Assembly: GCF_008274785.1 (NCBI RefSeq) | Contig: NZ_VTPU01000003.1 | Location: 1 to 64,000 of the forward strand | Origin: Halomonas eurihalina | Lineage (GTDB): Bacteria; Pseudomonadota; Gammaproteobacteria; Pseudomonadales; Halomonadaceae | Length of the DNA: 64,000 bases | Reading direction: 5' to 3' | Shown here: in pieces, positions 34,648 to 42,801 of the stretch | How positions within the stretch are numbered: position 1 is the first letter of the stretch | Layout: each line of letters opens with the position of its first letter | Translations under genes and position numbers: made by a program | The notes under the pieces: generated by a model | Seen by the model: only the letters and a program-made list of their open reading frames with translations | What the model was told of the DNA's origin: nothing | Databases searched by the model: none

Positions 34648-35591
34648 CCTTCATTCCCCCTGACTTAGTGCTTGGTGACGTTTTCGTCATGTTTTCGAAC
34701 CGTCATGGCCATGGCGAAATACGCATGACGTTTCGAAAATTTTTATGAGGTGGGTTGTTGTCAATCTAATCTTTATGCGGTTTGCTTGATAGCTTGTGTT
34801 GCATAAAGCGTTGATTGTATTGCTCCACCCTGGCACCTGGAGCCTTCCTGCTCCCAGATGGCCTTGCTTCACCAAGAAAGCTATAGCCAAGGGTATGTCG
34901 CGTCAATCTATAGTTGTTTACTTTTGTTACAGACCTTGTTTTTTTGTTTCTGGTCGATAGGAAAAGTTATCAAGGACAGAGGCTGTTGAGAGGGCTAGGT
35001 CAAGGCTGCATATAATTTTTAGTTATTACAGTGTGTGTTGATGTGCACTGTTTTTAGATTTGAAGCATCATGCGATCGGTACCGGAATGTGAATCATCTG
35101 TCATTCGGCATGATGGTGATAGGGATAAGAATAGTTCTAACTAATTGAATGTTAAAAAATATTAACTGGGTGCGATGCTGGTGGCAGTGACGGCCCGGTG
35201 CGATGCTGGTCTCGGCAAAGACGATACGGCCTTGCCTTCATGCGTCATCGACCATGGGTATATGGCGAGTGCGGCTGCAAGGTGTGAGGCGCGTTGGATT
35301 CTCTTTGTGGGCTCTTGATGCTGTTTACATTTGGTTACATTTTTAAGCATGCGAGTCACCTCTTTCTTGCCTCTTGGCTACGGCAGGGGGAACCCATCGT
35401 CAGGCGTGTGCCTGGCCCGATCATCAGGGCCCCGGTCATCAGGACATTGCGAGGGCACGAGTGCCGTGTTGGTCGAGACCGAGCACCTCGAGCTTTACAC
35501 CGCATTGCCACGGGGTGTCGCGATTCTGCCACAGGGCAGGCGGCATATTGCTTGCTAGCATGGAGACAACGGTTCAAGCGGGAGATTCCCC
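34648..35591. other. 944-base non-coding region, AT-rich
   Basis: No convincing gene on either strand; small frames lack homology or ribosome sites. The part 34700-35170 is clearly AT-richer than neighbours. A 14-base direct repeat GGTGCGATGCTGGT occurs at about 35169 and 35195. It must hold the promoter of the Hint gene (minus strand) and of the small lipoprotein at 35592. Its composition and size suggest an old insertion scar or a regulatory region. Confidence 0.4.
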
Positions 35592-35861
35592 ATGCGTGTG
35601 TTTTCGCTGTTAGTAGGCGCTCTGGTTATCGCGGGGCTGGCAGGCTGCAGTTATCATCCTGCTCGTATCAGCCCTGAGCCCGCCATCGTGATCGATGATG
35701 ACAGGTACTATCATGACCGCGACTGGCACGACCGTGACTGGAAGCGTGACAGGGATTACCGTCACCGCGACCATGATCGCTGGAAACGCCATCGCGATTA
35801 TCGGGGCCATGATCGGGGGAGATTCTGTCCGCCGGGGTTGGCCAAGCAAGGGCGTTGCTAG
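35592..35861 (+). CDS. Small His/Arg/Asp-rich lipoprotein
   Basis: 89 residues. LVIAGLAGCSYHP is a lipoprotein signal with Cys 19. The mature part is dominated by repeated HDRDW and DRDYRH motifs, with clusters of His, Asp and Arg and a final RFCPPGLAKQGRC bearing two cysteines. Possible metal binding or polyelectrolyte behaviour is suggested by composition only. It ends overlapping by four bases the 3' end of mntP on the other strand. It resembles short periplasmic proteins of pseudomonads with an FCPPGQAKKG tail. Confidence 0.75.
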   Translation: MRVFSLLVGALVIAGLAGCSYHPARISPEPAIVIDDDRYYHDRDWHDRDWKRDRDYRHRDHDRWKRHRDYRGHDRGRFCPPGLAKQGRC

Positions 35862-36433
35862 GCCAGCAATCCCAGGTGGTCGATCAGGATGCTGGTGCCG
35901 ATGCCGCAGAGGGCGAGGCCGCCGAGGATCTCCGCCCGCTTGCCGATCATTGTGTTGATCACGCGACCGAGCATGACGCCGAGCGTGGTCATCAGCAGGG
36001 TGGCGGTGCCGATCGCGAGCGAGGTCCAGAGGATGTTGGCGTCCATGAAGGCCAGGGTGATGCCGATCACCAGGGCGTCGATGCTGGTGGCCAGGGCCGT
36101 CATCACCAGGCGAATGAACGAAGGGGCCGAACGTTGGGAGCCAACGTCGGCCTCTTTGTTTTGCAGGCCCTCGTGGATCATGTGTGCGCCCAGCAGCGAA
36201 AGCAGCCCAAAGGCGATCCAGTGATCCCAGGCGGTGACGTACTGCGCCATCGACAGGCCCAGGGTCCAGCCGAGCAGGGGCGTCAGGGTTTCGATGATGC
36301 CGAAGACAAGGCCGGTGCGCAGGGCCTGGCGCAGGCTGGGGCGTGCCGGCAGGGCTGCGCCCTTGCTCAACGACGCCACGAAAGCATCGCTGGACATGGA
36401 AAAGGCAAGGAAGAATGTCGAGAAGAGGGACAT
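35858..36433 (-). CDS. mntP: Manganese efflux pump MntP
   Basis: 191-residue inner-membrane protein exporting Mn(II). Six membrane segments, with the family's paired Asp motifs FSMSSDAFVASLSKGA (about 12) and ATSIDALVIGITLAF (about 115). The gene is preceded by a clear yybP-ykoY riboswitch, which confirms manganese control. It converges on the lipoprotein gene at 35592. Confidence 0.95.
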   Translation of the reverse strand: MSLFSTFFLAFSMSSDAFVASLSKGAALPARPSLRQALRTGLVFGIIETLTPLLGWTLGLSMAQYVTAWDHWIAFGLLSLLGAHMIHEGLQNKEADVGSQRSAPSFIRLVMTALATSIDALVIGITLAFMDANILWTSLAIGTATLLMTTLGVMLGRVINTMIGKRAEILGGLALCGIGTSILIDHLGLLA

Positions 36434-36496
36434 GCGGTGGTCGGCTCCCGGGGTGAAAGGCCATGACGACGTGCGCTGTCAATACAGCGCGGTGAC

Positions 36497-36610
36497 ATCA
36501 TTGGTCTCGCCAACCTTTCGGCCTCCCGTGCCACGGCATGACTGCCGAGTGTGTTGACACGGAGACTTCCTGCGCTGCCAGCGCTGGAAGCAGGCTACTC
36601 CCCAAGAACG
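36497..36610 (-). promoter_or_regulatory. yybP-ykoY manganese riboswitch upstream of mntP
   Basis: On the minus strand the conserved pieces appear in order: CTTGGGGAGTAGCC, a variable stem (GCTTCCAGCGCTGG...), GTCAACACACTCGGC, GCCGTGGCACGGGAGG and GGCGAGACCAATGATG. These match the two Mn-binding loops of the yybP-ykoY class as in E. coli mntP. Mn binding is expected to switch on mntP expression. The leader is followed by mntP about 65 bases later. Confidence 0.9.
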
Positions 36611-36683
36611 AGCATGAGCTTACATGAGCGAATAGGGAATGTCATGCGCTTCTCCCGGAGGTTCGAGCGCTGTATTGAGGGCG

Positions 36684-37592
36684 TCACAGGTGGGTCAGCC
36701 AGCGCTGAAAGGTGCGACTGGCCTGGGTGAGATGGCGATGCTGAGGAATGAGCAGCGAGAGCTTGCCGCGGCTGGGCAAGGCTTGAGGCAGGGCGCGCAG
36801 GAGATGCCCCTGGCGTAGCTCGTCGGCGAGCAGCTGCTCCCAGCCCAGTGTAATACCCTGGCCGGCGAGGGTGGCGTTCATCAAGACCTGATAGCTGTTC
36901 GCGCGCAGGCAGTGGGTCGGCTCATGCCAGGTCATGTTCAGTGCATTGAACCAGTCCTGCCAGGTCAGCCAGTCGTTGAAGTGATCCTCGAGCACCAGCA
37001 GGGTGTGATGACGCAGCAATGCCTCGGGGGTTCCGACGTCTCCGTGATATCGGGTGTAGTGAGGGCTGCACACGGCGATGACATTTTCTTCGGCAAATAC
37101 CGTCTCGGCCATCAGGCCGGGCGGGTCTACCTGTCCTTCGAGGTGATAGTAGAGCCCCAGGTCGAACTCGGTGAGATCGAGCCGATAGGGATCCTCCATG
37201 GTCAGCAGTCGAATCTCGATGTGCGGGTGCTGCCGTTGGAACTCGGGCAAGTGCCGGGACAGCCAGATGGAGGCGATGGTAGGGCTGGTGGCCAGGGTCA
37301 GTTGGTGGTCGTCGCCATGGCGACGCAGGCGTGCCGTCTCGTCGGCCAGCTCGCGCAGCAGGCGGCGCACGACCCGGTAGTAGTGATCCGCGGCCGGCGT
37401 TGGGCGCAGGCCGTCGGGAACACGCTCGAAAAGCGGGCGGCCCAGGTCTTCCTCCAGGCGCTTGATCTGGCGACTGACGGCGCTCTGGGTCAGGTTGAGT
37501 TCGCGGCCGGCCTGGGTGAAGCTGCGGTGCCTGGCAGTGGCCTCGAAGGCTTTCAGGCACTGCAGCGGTGGCAAGGCGTCGCGTCCGCTCAT
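36684..37592 (-). CDS. LysR-family transcriptional regulator (GcvA-like)
   Basis: 302 residues. N-terminal winged helix: LPPLQCLKAFEATARHRSFT, then AGRELNLTQSAVSRQIKRLE, the canonical LysR helix-turn-helix. The effector domain follows. ATG 37592 is selected because GAGGAT lies 6 bases upstream; longer starts at 37619 or 37655 add unconserved residues. It lies 65 bases after the CocE-type hydrolase on the same strand, and probably regulates the transporter-hydrolase pair; this is inferred from position only. Confidence 0.88.
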   Translation of the reverse strand: MSGRDALPPLQCLKAFEATARHRSFTQAGRELNLTQSAVSRQIKRLEEDLGRPLFERVPDGLRPTPAADHYYRVVRRLLRELADETARLRRHGDDHQLTLATSPTIASIWLSRHLPEFQRQHPHIEIRLLTMEDPYRLDLTEFDLGLYYHLEGQVDPPGLMAETVFAEENVIAVCSPHYTRYHGDVGTPEALLRHHTLLVLEDHFNDWLTWQDWFNALNMTWHEPTHCLRANSYQVLMNATLAGQGITLGWEQLLADELRQGHLLRALPQALPSRGKLSLLIPQHRHLTQASRTFQRWLTHL

Positions 37593-37657
37593 GGAAATCC
37601 TCGACGATGGGAAGGTCATGCTGTCGCCGAGGATATCATGTCCGCCCGAGCGCATTG

Positions 37658-39676
37658 TCAGATGGCCCGGCGCGGCACTTCCGTCCGCCAGTGCTTGCGG
37701 TGGACTTCCTCGCCGTCATCGTGGGCGATCTGTTCGGCCTCGATGAAGAAGGTCGTCTCGTCGCAGGTCAGTCGGTAACGGCTTTCCACGCTGACATCGA
37801 AGCGACCGGGACCTTCGTCGCGGCCGGCCCGATAGTGCCAGACGATGTCCGCACGGGCTCGGCTCGGGTCCTCCGGATGGGCGGTATAGCGCTCCTGACA
37901 GGACTGTGCCACTCGGTAGCCGTGGTCGTTCAGCGTCATGGCGCCCAGGTCGTCCTCGACGATCACCGTGACTTCGCCGCTGGCCACGTCCTCCTGGATG
38001 GTACGTCGTGGCGCCGGGCTGCGCTGGGTGTCGACATCGGCGGGTCGAGCGCTCTCCGGGGCCTCGAAGGGATTATCGATGGTCTCGCCCTGGTAAGTGG
38101 GCAGTTCGAGGCGCTGCAGACCGGGCTGCAGGGTGAGCGCGGCGCGCCTGGGCGTCGGCCACAGCAGCGGGAAGTTGGCCGAAGTGATCGCCACGCGCAG
38201 GCGGTGCCCGGCGGGCAGGCGATAGCCGATCATGTCGAGTTCGATATCCACGTCCATGGGCTCGCCGGGAACCGGCGGTTCCAGGTGGTCATGATCGCAC
38301 AGCGACAGGTTGAGCACGCCATAGGTGATGCGGGCCACCTGGCCGTCGGGGCGTACATCGCTCAAGCGCACGGTGAGCTGGCCACAGGGCTGATCGCTGG
38401 CCAGTCGCAGGCGCAGGCGCGGTTTGCCGAGGATGTCGAGTGGCGCCTCCAGCGGTTCGCTGTCGAAGCACAACGCCAGGGCGTCGTCCTGACGCTGGTC
38501 GCCCGGCAGGTCGGGGCCGAACCAGATGGCGCAGTATTCGCCCTGGTGACTGCCGGCGGTGAGCGGCGAGTCGACGGTGCGGGCCTCTGACAGGGGCTCG
38601 TCGCCGGCGACCAGGCCGGCATCGGTCAGCGCATAAGGACGCTGCTCGACGTCCGCCGAGGGCCAGCCTTCGGTACCCACCCAGGCGCCCGGGCGTTCGG
38701 CGTACATGGGCTTGGGCGGCAGGGCATCCTGGAGATAGAAGGTGCCGGCCGGCTCGTCCATGATCCCGGTGTCGATGTCCTTCAGCCAGTGGTCCCACCA
38801 GCGCAGCGCTTCCTGGAGGAAGCCGATCGCCGGGTCGGGAATGGCAAAGTGCGGATACTTGTGAATCCAGGGGCCAATCAGTCCCTTCTTCGGCCCCGGA
38901 AGGTGTTCCAGCAGGCGCGGCACGCTGTTCTTGTAGCCGTCTCCCCAGCCGCCGACGGCATAGACGGCGGCTTTTATGTCGGCGTAGTTCTGGTTGACCG
39001 AGCCATGCTTCCAGTAGGCGTCGCGGGTCTGATGGCTCATCCAGGTCTCGGCCAGCAGCGGCATGTTGTCGAGACGCTGCTTCCAGCGTTCGCGCCACAC
39101 TTCGCCGACCAGGGCCGGGTCGGGAGGTGCCGCCGAGAAGCTGAGCATGGTGGCCGACCAGCCGAGGTTCTCGTGCAGCAGATTGCCGCCCTTGTAGTGG
39201 ATGTCGTCGGTGTAGCGGTCGTCGGTGGAGCACAGGGTGATGATGGCCTTGAGCGGCTCTGGCTTCAGCGCTGCCAACTGCAGCGAATTGAAGCCGCCCC
39301 AGGAGATGCCCATCATGCCGAGCTTGCCGTTGCACCAGGGCTGGCGGGCCAGCCAGTCGATCACTTCGAGGCCGTCGGCCTGTTCCTGGGGCAGGTACTC
39401 ATCGGCCATCAATCCCTCGGATTCGCCGTTGCCCCGCATGTCGACCCGCACGGCGGCATAGCCGTGACCGGCGAAGTAGGGATGCGTCAGCTCATCGCGT
39501 ACCGCCGTGCCGTCGCGTTTGCGGTAGGGCAGGTATTCGAGGATGGCGGGCACCGGATGATCCTCGGCCCCTTCCGGCAGCCAGATGCGAGCGGCGAGTC
39601 GAATGCCGTCCGAGAGCGGGATCTCCAGGTGCTCGATCTCGCGGATACGATGCGGGAAGTCGGTTTTCACGTTCAT
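37658..39676 (-). CDS. CocE/NonD-family hydrolase (X-Pro dipeptidyl-peptidase S15 type)
   Basis: 672 residues. An alpha/beta-hydrolase core with the nucleophile in GMMGISWGGFNSLQ (about 140), RVDMRGNGESEG (about 85) and a conserved N-terminal LSDGIRLAARIWLPEGA; the C-terminal 240 residues are the beta-rich X-Pro dipeptidase-type domain. Acts on esters or amides (cocaine esterase, glutaryl acylase relatives). ATG 39676 overlaps the stop of the BCCT gene by four bases (ATGA); a much longer frame upstream is only the transporter's other frame. Coupled synthesis with a betaine-type transporter suggests that the imported compound is a choline or betaine ester or amide. Confidence 0.9.
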   Translation of the reverse strand: MNVKTDFPHRIREIEHLEIPLSDGIRLAARIWLPEGAEDHPVPAILEYLPYRKRDGTAVRDELTHPYFAGHGYAAVRVDMRGNGESEGLMADEYLPQEQADGLEVIDWLARQPWCNGKLGMMGISWGGFNSLQLAALKPEPLKAIITLCSTDDRYTDDIHYKGGNLLHENLGWSATMLSFSAAPPDPALVGEVWRERWKQRLDNMPLLAETWMSHQTRDAYWKHGSVNQNYADIKAAVYAVGGWGDGYKNSVPRLLEHLPGPKKGLIGPWIHKYPHFAIPDPAIGFLQEALRWWDHWLKDIDTGIMDEPAGTFYLQDALPPKPMYAERPGAWVGTEGWPSADVEQRPYALTDAGLVAGDEPLSEARTVDSPLTAGSHQGEYCAIWFGPDLPGDQRQDDALALCFDSEPLEAPLDILGKPRLRLRLASDQPCGQLTVRLSDVRPDGQVARITYGVLNLSLCDHDHLEPPVPGEPMDVDIELDMIGYRLPAGHRLRVAITSANFPLLWPTPRRAALTLQPGLQRLELPTYQGETIDNPFEAPESARPADVDTQRSPAPRRTIQEDVASGEVTVIVEDDLGAMTLNDHGYRVAQSCQERYTAHPEDPSRARADIVWHYRAGRDEGPGRFDVSVESRYRLTCDETTFFIEAEQIAHDDGEEVHRKHWRTEVPRRAI

Positions 39677-41253
39677 TGCGGCTGGCCTTGTGCGTCGAGC
39701 TGTTCGCGGTTGGTTGATGAATTTGTTGATGAGGTGTCGGGGCATTCGAGGGCGCTGGGGTCGCGCAGCCAGTGCCAGAGGGAACCGCTGGCGAGCAGGA
39801 TAATCACCAGGGCGGGCAGGCCGCCGAGGTTGGAAAGCATCTTGACGCCATCGATGCCGACGAAGCTGGTCATGACCCAGGCGATGATGCCGACTACCAC
39901 GCCCCAGATGATCTTCATGGGAATGCCGGCGCTGAAGTCGGAATCGGCGGTCAGGCCTCGGGTGCAGAGGTTGCCGATGGCGTCGGTGTTGGAGTCCGCT
40001 GCGGTGACGTAGGAAATGAAGGCGATGAACAGCAGCAGCGGCACCCAAAGGCCGGACAGCGGCAACTCGCCGAAGAGTCGGTAGAGAACGTGTTCCACGC
40101 CCTGGTCGTCGAGCACGCTGTGCAGGTCGATGCCGGTGCGCATCTGGAAGTAGAGGGTGGCGCCGGAGAAGATGACGATCCACACGGCGGCGAACAACGA
40201 TGGGTAGAGCAGGTTGATGCGCAGGAAGTCGCGTACGCTGTAGCCGCGCGAGATGCGCCCCAGGAAGAGCGAGGCCACGGGCGCCCAGGCGAACCAGATG
40301 GCCCAGTAGAAGATCGACCACCAGTGCGGCCACTGGTCGTTGCCGGCGGCGCCGGTGAACAGGCTGCGGGTGAAGAAGTCATCGAGGTAGACGCCGAACG
40401 ACTCCACGCCGATCTGCAGCATGAACGCCGTGGGGCCGAACACGAAGACGAACAGACCGAGCACCAGCAGCAGCCAGGCATTGAGGGCCGAGAGCCGGGC
40501 GATGCCCTTCTTCAAGCCGCTGGCGGCCGAGAGCACGAAGGTGACCACGATCACCGCGATGATCAGGCCCAGGCGCAGTGGATTGGTGTCGCCTTCGATG
40601 TACTGGCCGAGGCCGCCGGCCAGGGTGATGGCACCGGTGCCGAGGGTCGCGGCCATGCCGGCCACCAGGGAGTATAGCGCGAGGGCGTCGATCAACCCCG
40701 AGTAGCGGGTGATGCGAGGGCCGAAGACCGGCTCGAGCATGCTGCTGATGGAGAACTTCTGCCGGCGGTTGTAGAACGCCAGTGCGAAGATCAACGCCGG
40801 GACCGCGTAGATGGCGTAGGGCGTGAAGGTCCAGTGCAGGAACATGGTCGACATGGCGAACAGCGCCGCCTCCGAGGAGCCGGCTTCCATGCCCAGCGAT
40901 GTGGGCGGCCCCATCAGGTGATAGAGCGGCTCGGCGGTGGTCCAGAACAGCACGCCGACCGCCAGGGTGGTGCACAGCGTGATGGAGAACCAGCGGGTTT
41001 TCGACAGCAGCGGTTCGGCATTCTCGCCACCGATACGGATGCGGCCGAGCGGCGAGACATACACCGCGACGGCAAGCACCAGCAGGTAAAGGCTGCCCAG
41101 GCTGAACAGCCAGGAGAAACGTTCCAGGATGGCGTCGTTGAGCTGGCTGGTGAAGCCGAGGAAGGCGTCCAGGTCGACCAGGCTGCCGATCACGGCGGTG
41201 AGCAAGATGAGAAAGGTCGGCCAGAAAACCAGGGGCCGCATGTGATGGATCAT
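39673..41253 (-). CDS. BCCT-family betaine/choline/carnitine transporter
   Basis: 526 residues, about 12 membrane segments. The BCCT substrate-site tryptophan motif is seen as HWWSIFYWAIWFAWAPVASL (about 310-330), with FLGRISRGYSVRDF after it and SYVTAADSNTDAIGNL near segment 10. Imports quaternary ammonium compounds, usually with Na+ or H+. ATG 41253 gives 8-base spacing to GGAG; ATG 41259 is nearer but spaced too closely. Fits a halophile's osmoprotectant uptake. Confidence 0.92.
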   Translation of the reverse strand: MIHHMRPLVFWPTFLILLTAVIGSLVDLDAFLGFTSQLNDAILERFSWLFSLGSLYLLVLAVAVYVSPLGRIRIGGENAEPLLSKTRWFSITLCTTLAVGVLFWTTAEPLYHLMGPPTSLGMEAGSSEAALFAMSTMFLHWTFTPYAIYAVPALIFALAFYNRRQKFSISSMLEPVFGPRITRYSGLIDALALYSLVAGMAATLGTGAITLAGGLGQYIEGDTNPLRLGLIIAVIVVTFVLSAASGLKKGIARLSALNAWLLLVLGLFVFVFGPTAFMLQIGVESFGVYLDDFFTRSLFTGAAGNDQWPHWWSIFYWAIWFAWAPVASLFLGRISRGYSVRDFLRINLLYPSLFAAVWIVIFSGATLYFQMRTGIDLHSVLDDQGVEHVLYRLFGELPLSGLWVPLLLFIAFISYVTAADSNTDAIGNLCTRGLTADSDFSAGIPMKIIWGVVVGIIAWVMTSFVGIDGVKMLSNLGGLPALVIILLASGSLWHWLRDPSALECPDTSSTNSSTNREQLDAQGQPQ

Positions 41254-41417
41254 GGGCATCTCTCCACTTATTGTGTCGTCTCCGGAATGCCTCCGGCGCA
41301 TGGCTTGATACCTTAACGGCCCGCACGATGGGGATGACAGCGAAGTGTCTGCATGGGGGCATGACACTCGCGCATGCCCCAGTAAGCGATGGATGGGCTT
41401 TCGTGCATGCAACGACA

Positions 41418-41439
41418 AGGCCCGGCGTGAGCCGGGCCT
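41418..41439 (-). terminator. Probable terminator of the rkp-like operon
   Basis: AGGCCCGGC and GCCGGGCCT form a perfect 9-bp stem with loop GTGA, 31 bases past the AOS-family gene stop. On the minus strand the tail is CCTTGTCGTTG, only weakly T-rich. Confidence 0.65.
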
Positions 41440-41469
41440 GCGGGAATCGACAACCTGGCTGTCGGCGGG

Positions 41470-42801
41470 TTACTGCAACCGGGTGAGTTCCTCGTTCAGG
41501 GCGTCCAGGGTTCGGTCGACCTGTTGTTCAGTGTGCTCGCAGGAGAGGAAGAAGCGTAGCCGTGCGCTTTTCTCGGGTACAGCGGGGTGCAGGATCGGCT
41601 GGACGTTGATGTCGCGCTCGAGCAGGGCGTGGGAAAGCGCGGCGGCGCGTGCCGAACTGCCGATGATGACCGGCACCACGGCGGCGCCAATGCTGTCGCC
41701 GGTATCCAGTCCCAGGGTGCGGGCCTGCTCCAGAAAGTAGCGTGAAATGGCCTGGAGCCTGTGGGTGCGCTGCGGTTCCTCGTGCATCAACTCCAGCGCC
41801 TTGAGCGAGGGGGCCGCGACCTGGGCGGGCATGCCGACACTGTAGAGAAAGCCCGGCGCCAGGTGGCGCAGGGTATCCACCAGGGCCTGGCAGCCGGCGA
41901 TGTAGCCACCGCAGCCGGCCAGCGTCTTGCTCATGGTGCCCATCCAGATGTCCACCTCCTCGGGTGGCACCTCGAAATGCTCGCGCAGGCCGAGGCCACG
42001 TTCGCCCAGCACGCCGAAGGAATGCGCCTCGTCGACCATCAGCCAGGCCTGGTGACGGCGCTTGATCTCTACGAAGCGCGGCAGGTCGGGCAGATCGCCG
42101 TCCATGCTGTAGAGCCCTTCGATGACGATCACGACGCGCTCGAACTGGGAGCGATGACGGCGCAGCAGGTCTTCCAGGGCATCGGCGTCGTTGTGCGCGA
42201 ACCCCATGCGCCGGGCGCCGGAGAGTTGGGCACCGACCAGTGCGCTGTTGTGGATGTACTCGTCGTGGAGAATCAGGTCGCCGGGCCCCAGCAGGTAGCC
42301 CAGGGTGGAGACGTTGGTGGCGTGGCCGCTGACGAAGACCACGGCGTCGTCGACCTGGTAGGTGTCGGCGATGGCGCGCTCGAGCTCGCCGTGGAAAGGA
42401 CGCTCACCGGAGACGATGCGGCTGGCCGACACCGAGCTGCCGTAGTGCTGTAAGGCATCGATGGCGGCCTGGTTGACACGTGGGTCGCCGGAGAAGCCCA
42501 GATAGTTGTAGCTGGCGAAATTGATGACGTCCCGGTCGTCGATGCGGCTGGTGGCGCCGGCGTTGCCCTGGTGGCAGCGGAAGAACGGGTCCGTCAGGCC
42601 GAGGCGGCGTGCCGCCTCGCGCATCATGCTCAGTTGCTGGTAGCCAGGGTGGGCATCGAAGCGGGTCAGCCGCTCCGGTACCTTGCCGGCGGATGCCCCG
42701 GGTTCACCGTCGCGCTCCAGCGTGGGGCGCGAACGCTTGCGCTTGCGCGCCCCGTCGAGGAGTTGGCGCTTGAGGTCGTTGCGTGATGTGTCCTGACTCA
42801 T
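41470..42801 (-). CDS. AOS-family PLP-dependent acyltransferase (RkpG-like)
   Basis: 443 residues of the alpha-oxoamine synthase family (serine palmitoyltransferase, KBL, BioF), joining an acyl thioester to an amino acid with loss of CO2. VINFASYNYLGFSGDPRVNQ is the N-terminal signature, VFVSGHATNVSTLGYLLGPG and MVDEAHSFGVLGERGLG hold the cofactor-stacking His and Asp, and the PLP lysine is in GTMSKTLAGCGGYIAG. The first 50 residues are a basic extension. It overlaps the PKS stop by four bases, so the PKS acyl chain is the likely substrate. The order matches rkpG beside rkpA in Sinorhizobium capsule clusters; BioF function is unlikely because no bio genes are near. Confidence 0.87.
   Translation of the reverse strand: MSQDTSRNDLKRQLLDGARKRKRSRPTLERDGEPGASAGKVPERLTRFDAHPGYQQLSMMREAARRLGLTDPFFRCHQGNAGATSRIDDRDVINFASYNYLGFSGDPRVNQAAIDALQHYGSSVSASRIVSGERPFHGELERAIADTYQVDDAVVFVSGHATNVSTLGYLLGPGDLILHDEYIHNSALVGAQLSGARRMGFAHNDADALEDLLRRHRSQFERVVIVIEGLYSMDGDLPDLPRFVEIKRRHQAWLMVDEAHSFGVLGERGLGLREHFEVPPEEVDIWMGTMSKTLAGCGGYIAGCQALVDTLRHLAPGFLYSVGMPAQVAAPSLKALELMHEEPQRTHRLQAISRYFLEQARTLGLDTGDSIGAAVVPVIIGSSARAAALSHALLERDINVQPILHPAVPEKSARLRFFLSCEHTEQQVDRTLDALNEELTRLQ

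Noticed and set aside
35294-35677. 127-codon frame before the small lipoprotein
   Set aside because: No ribosome site or homology, and it overlaps the better supported lipoprotein in another frame.
39677-40333. Longer N-terminus of the CocE-type hydrolase
   Set aside because: It is antisense-free but lies in another frame of the transporter; the translated part is low-complexity Arg/His-rich.
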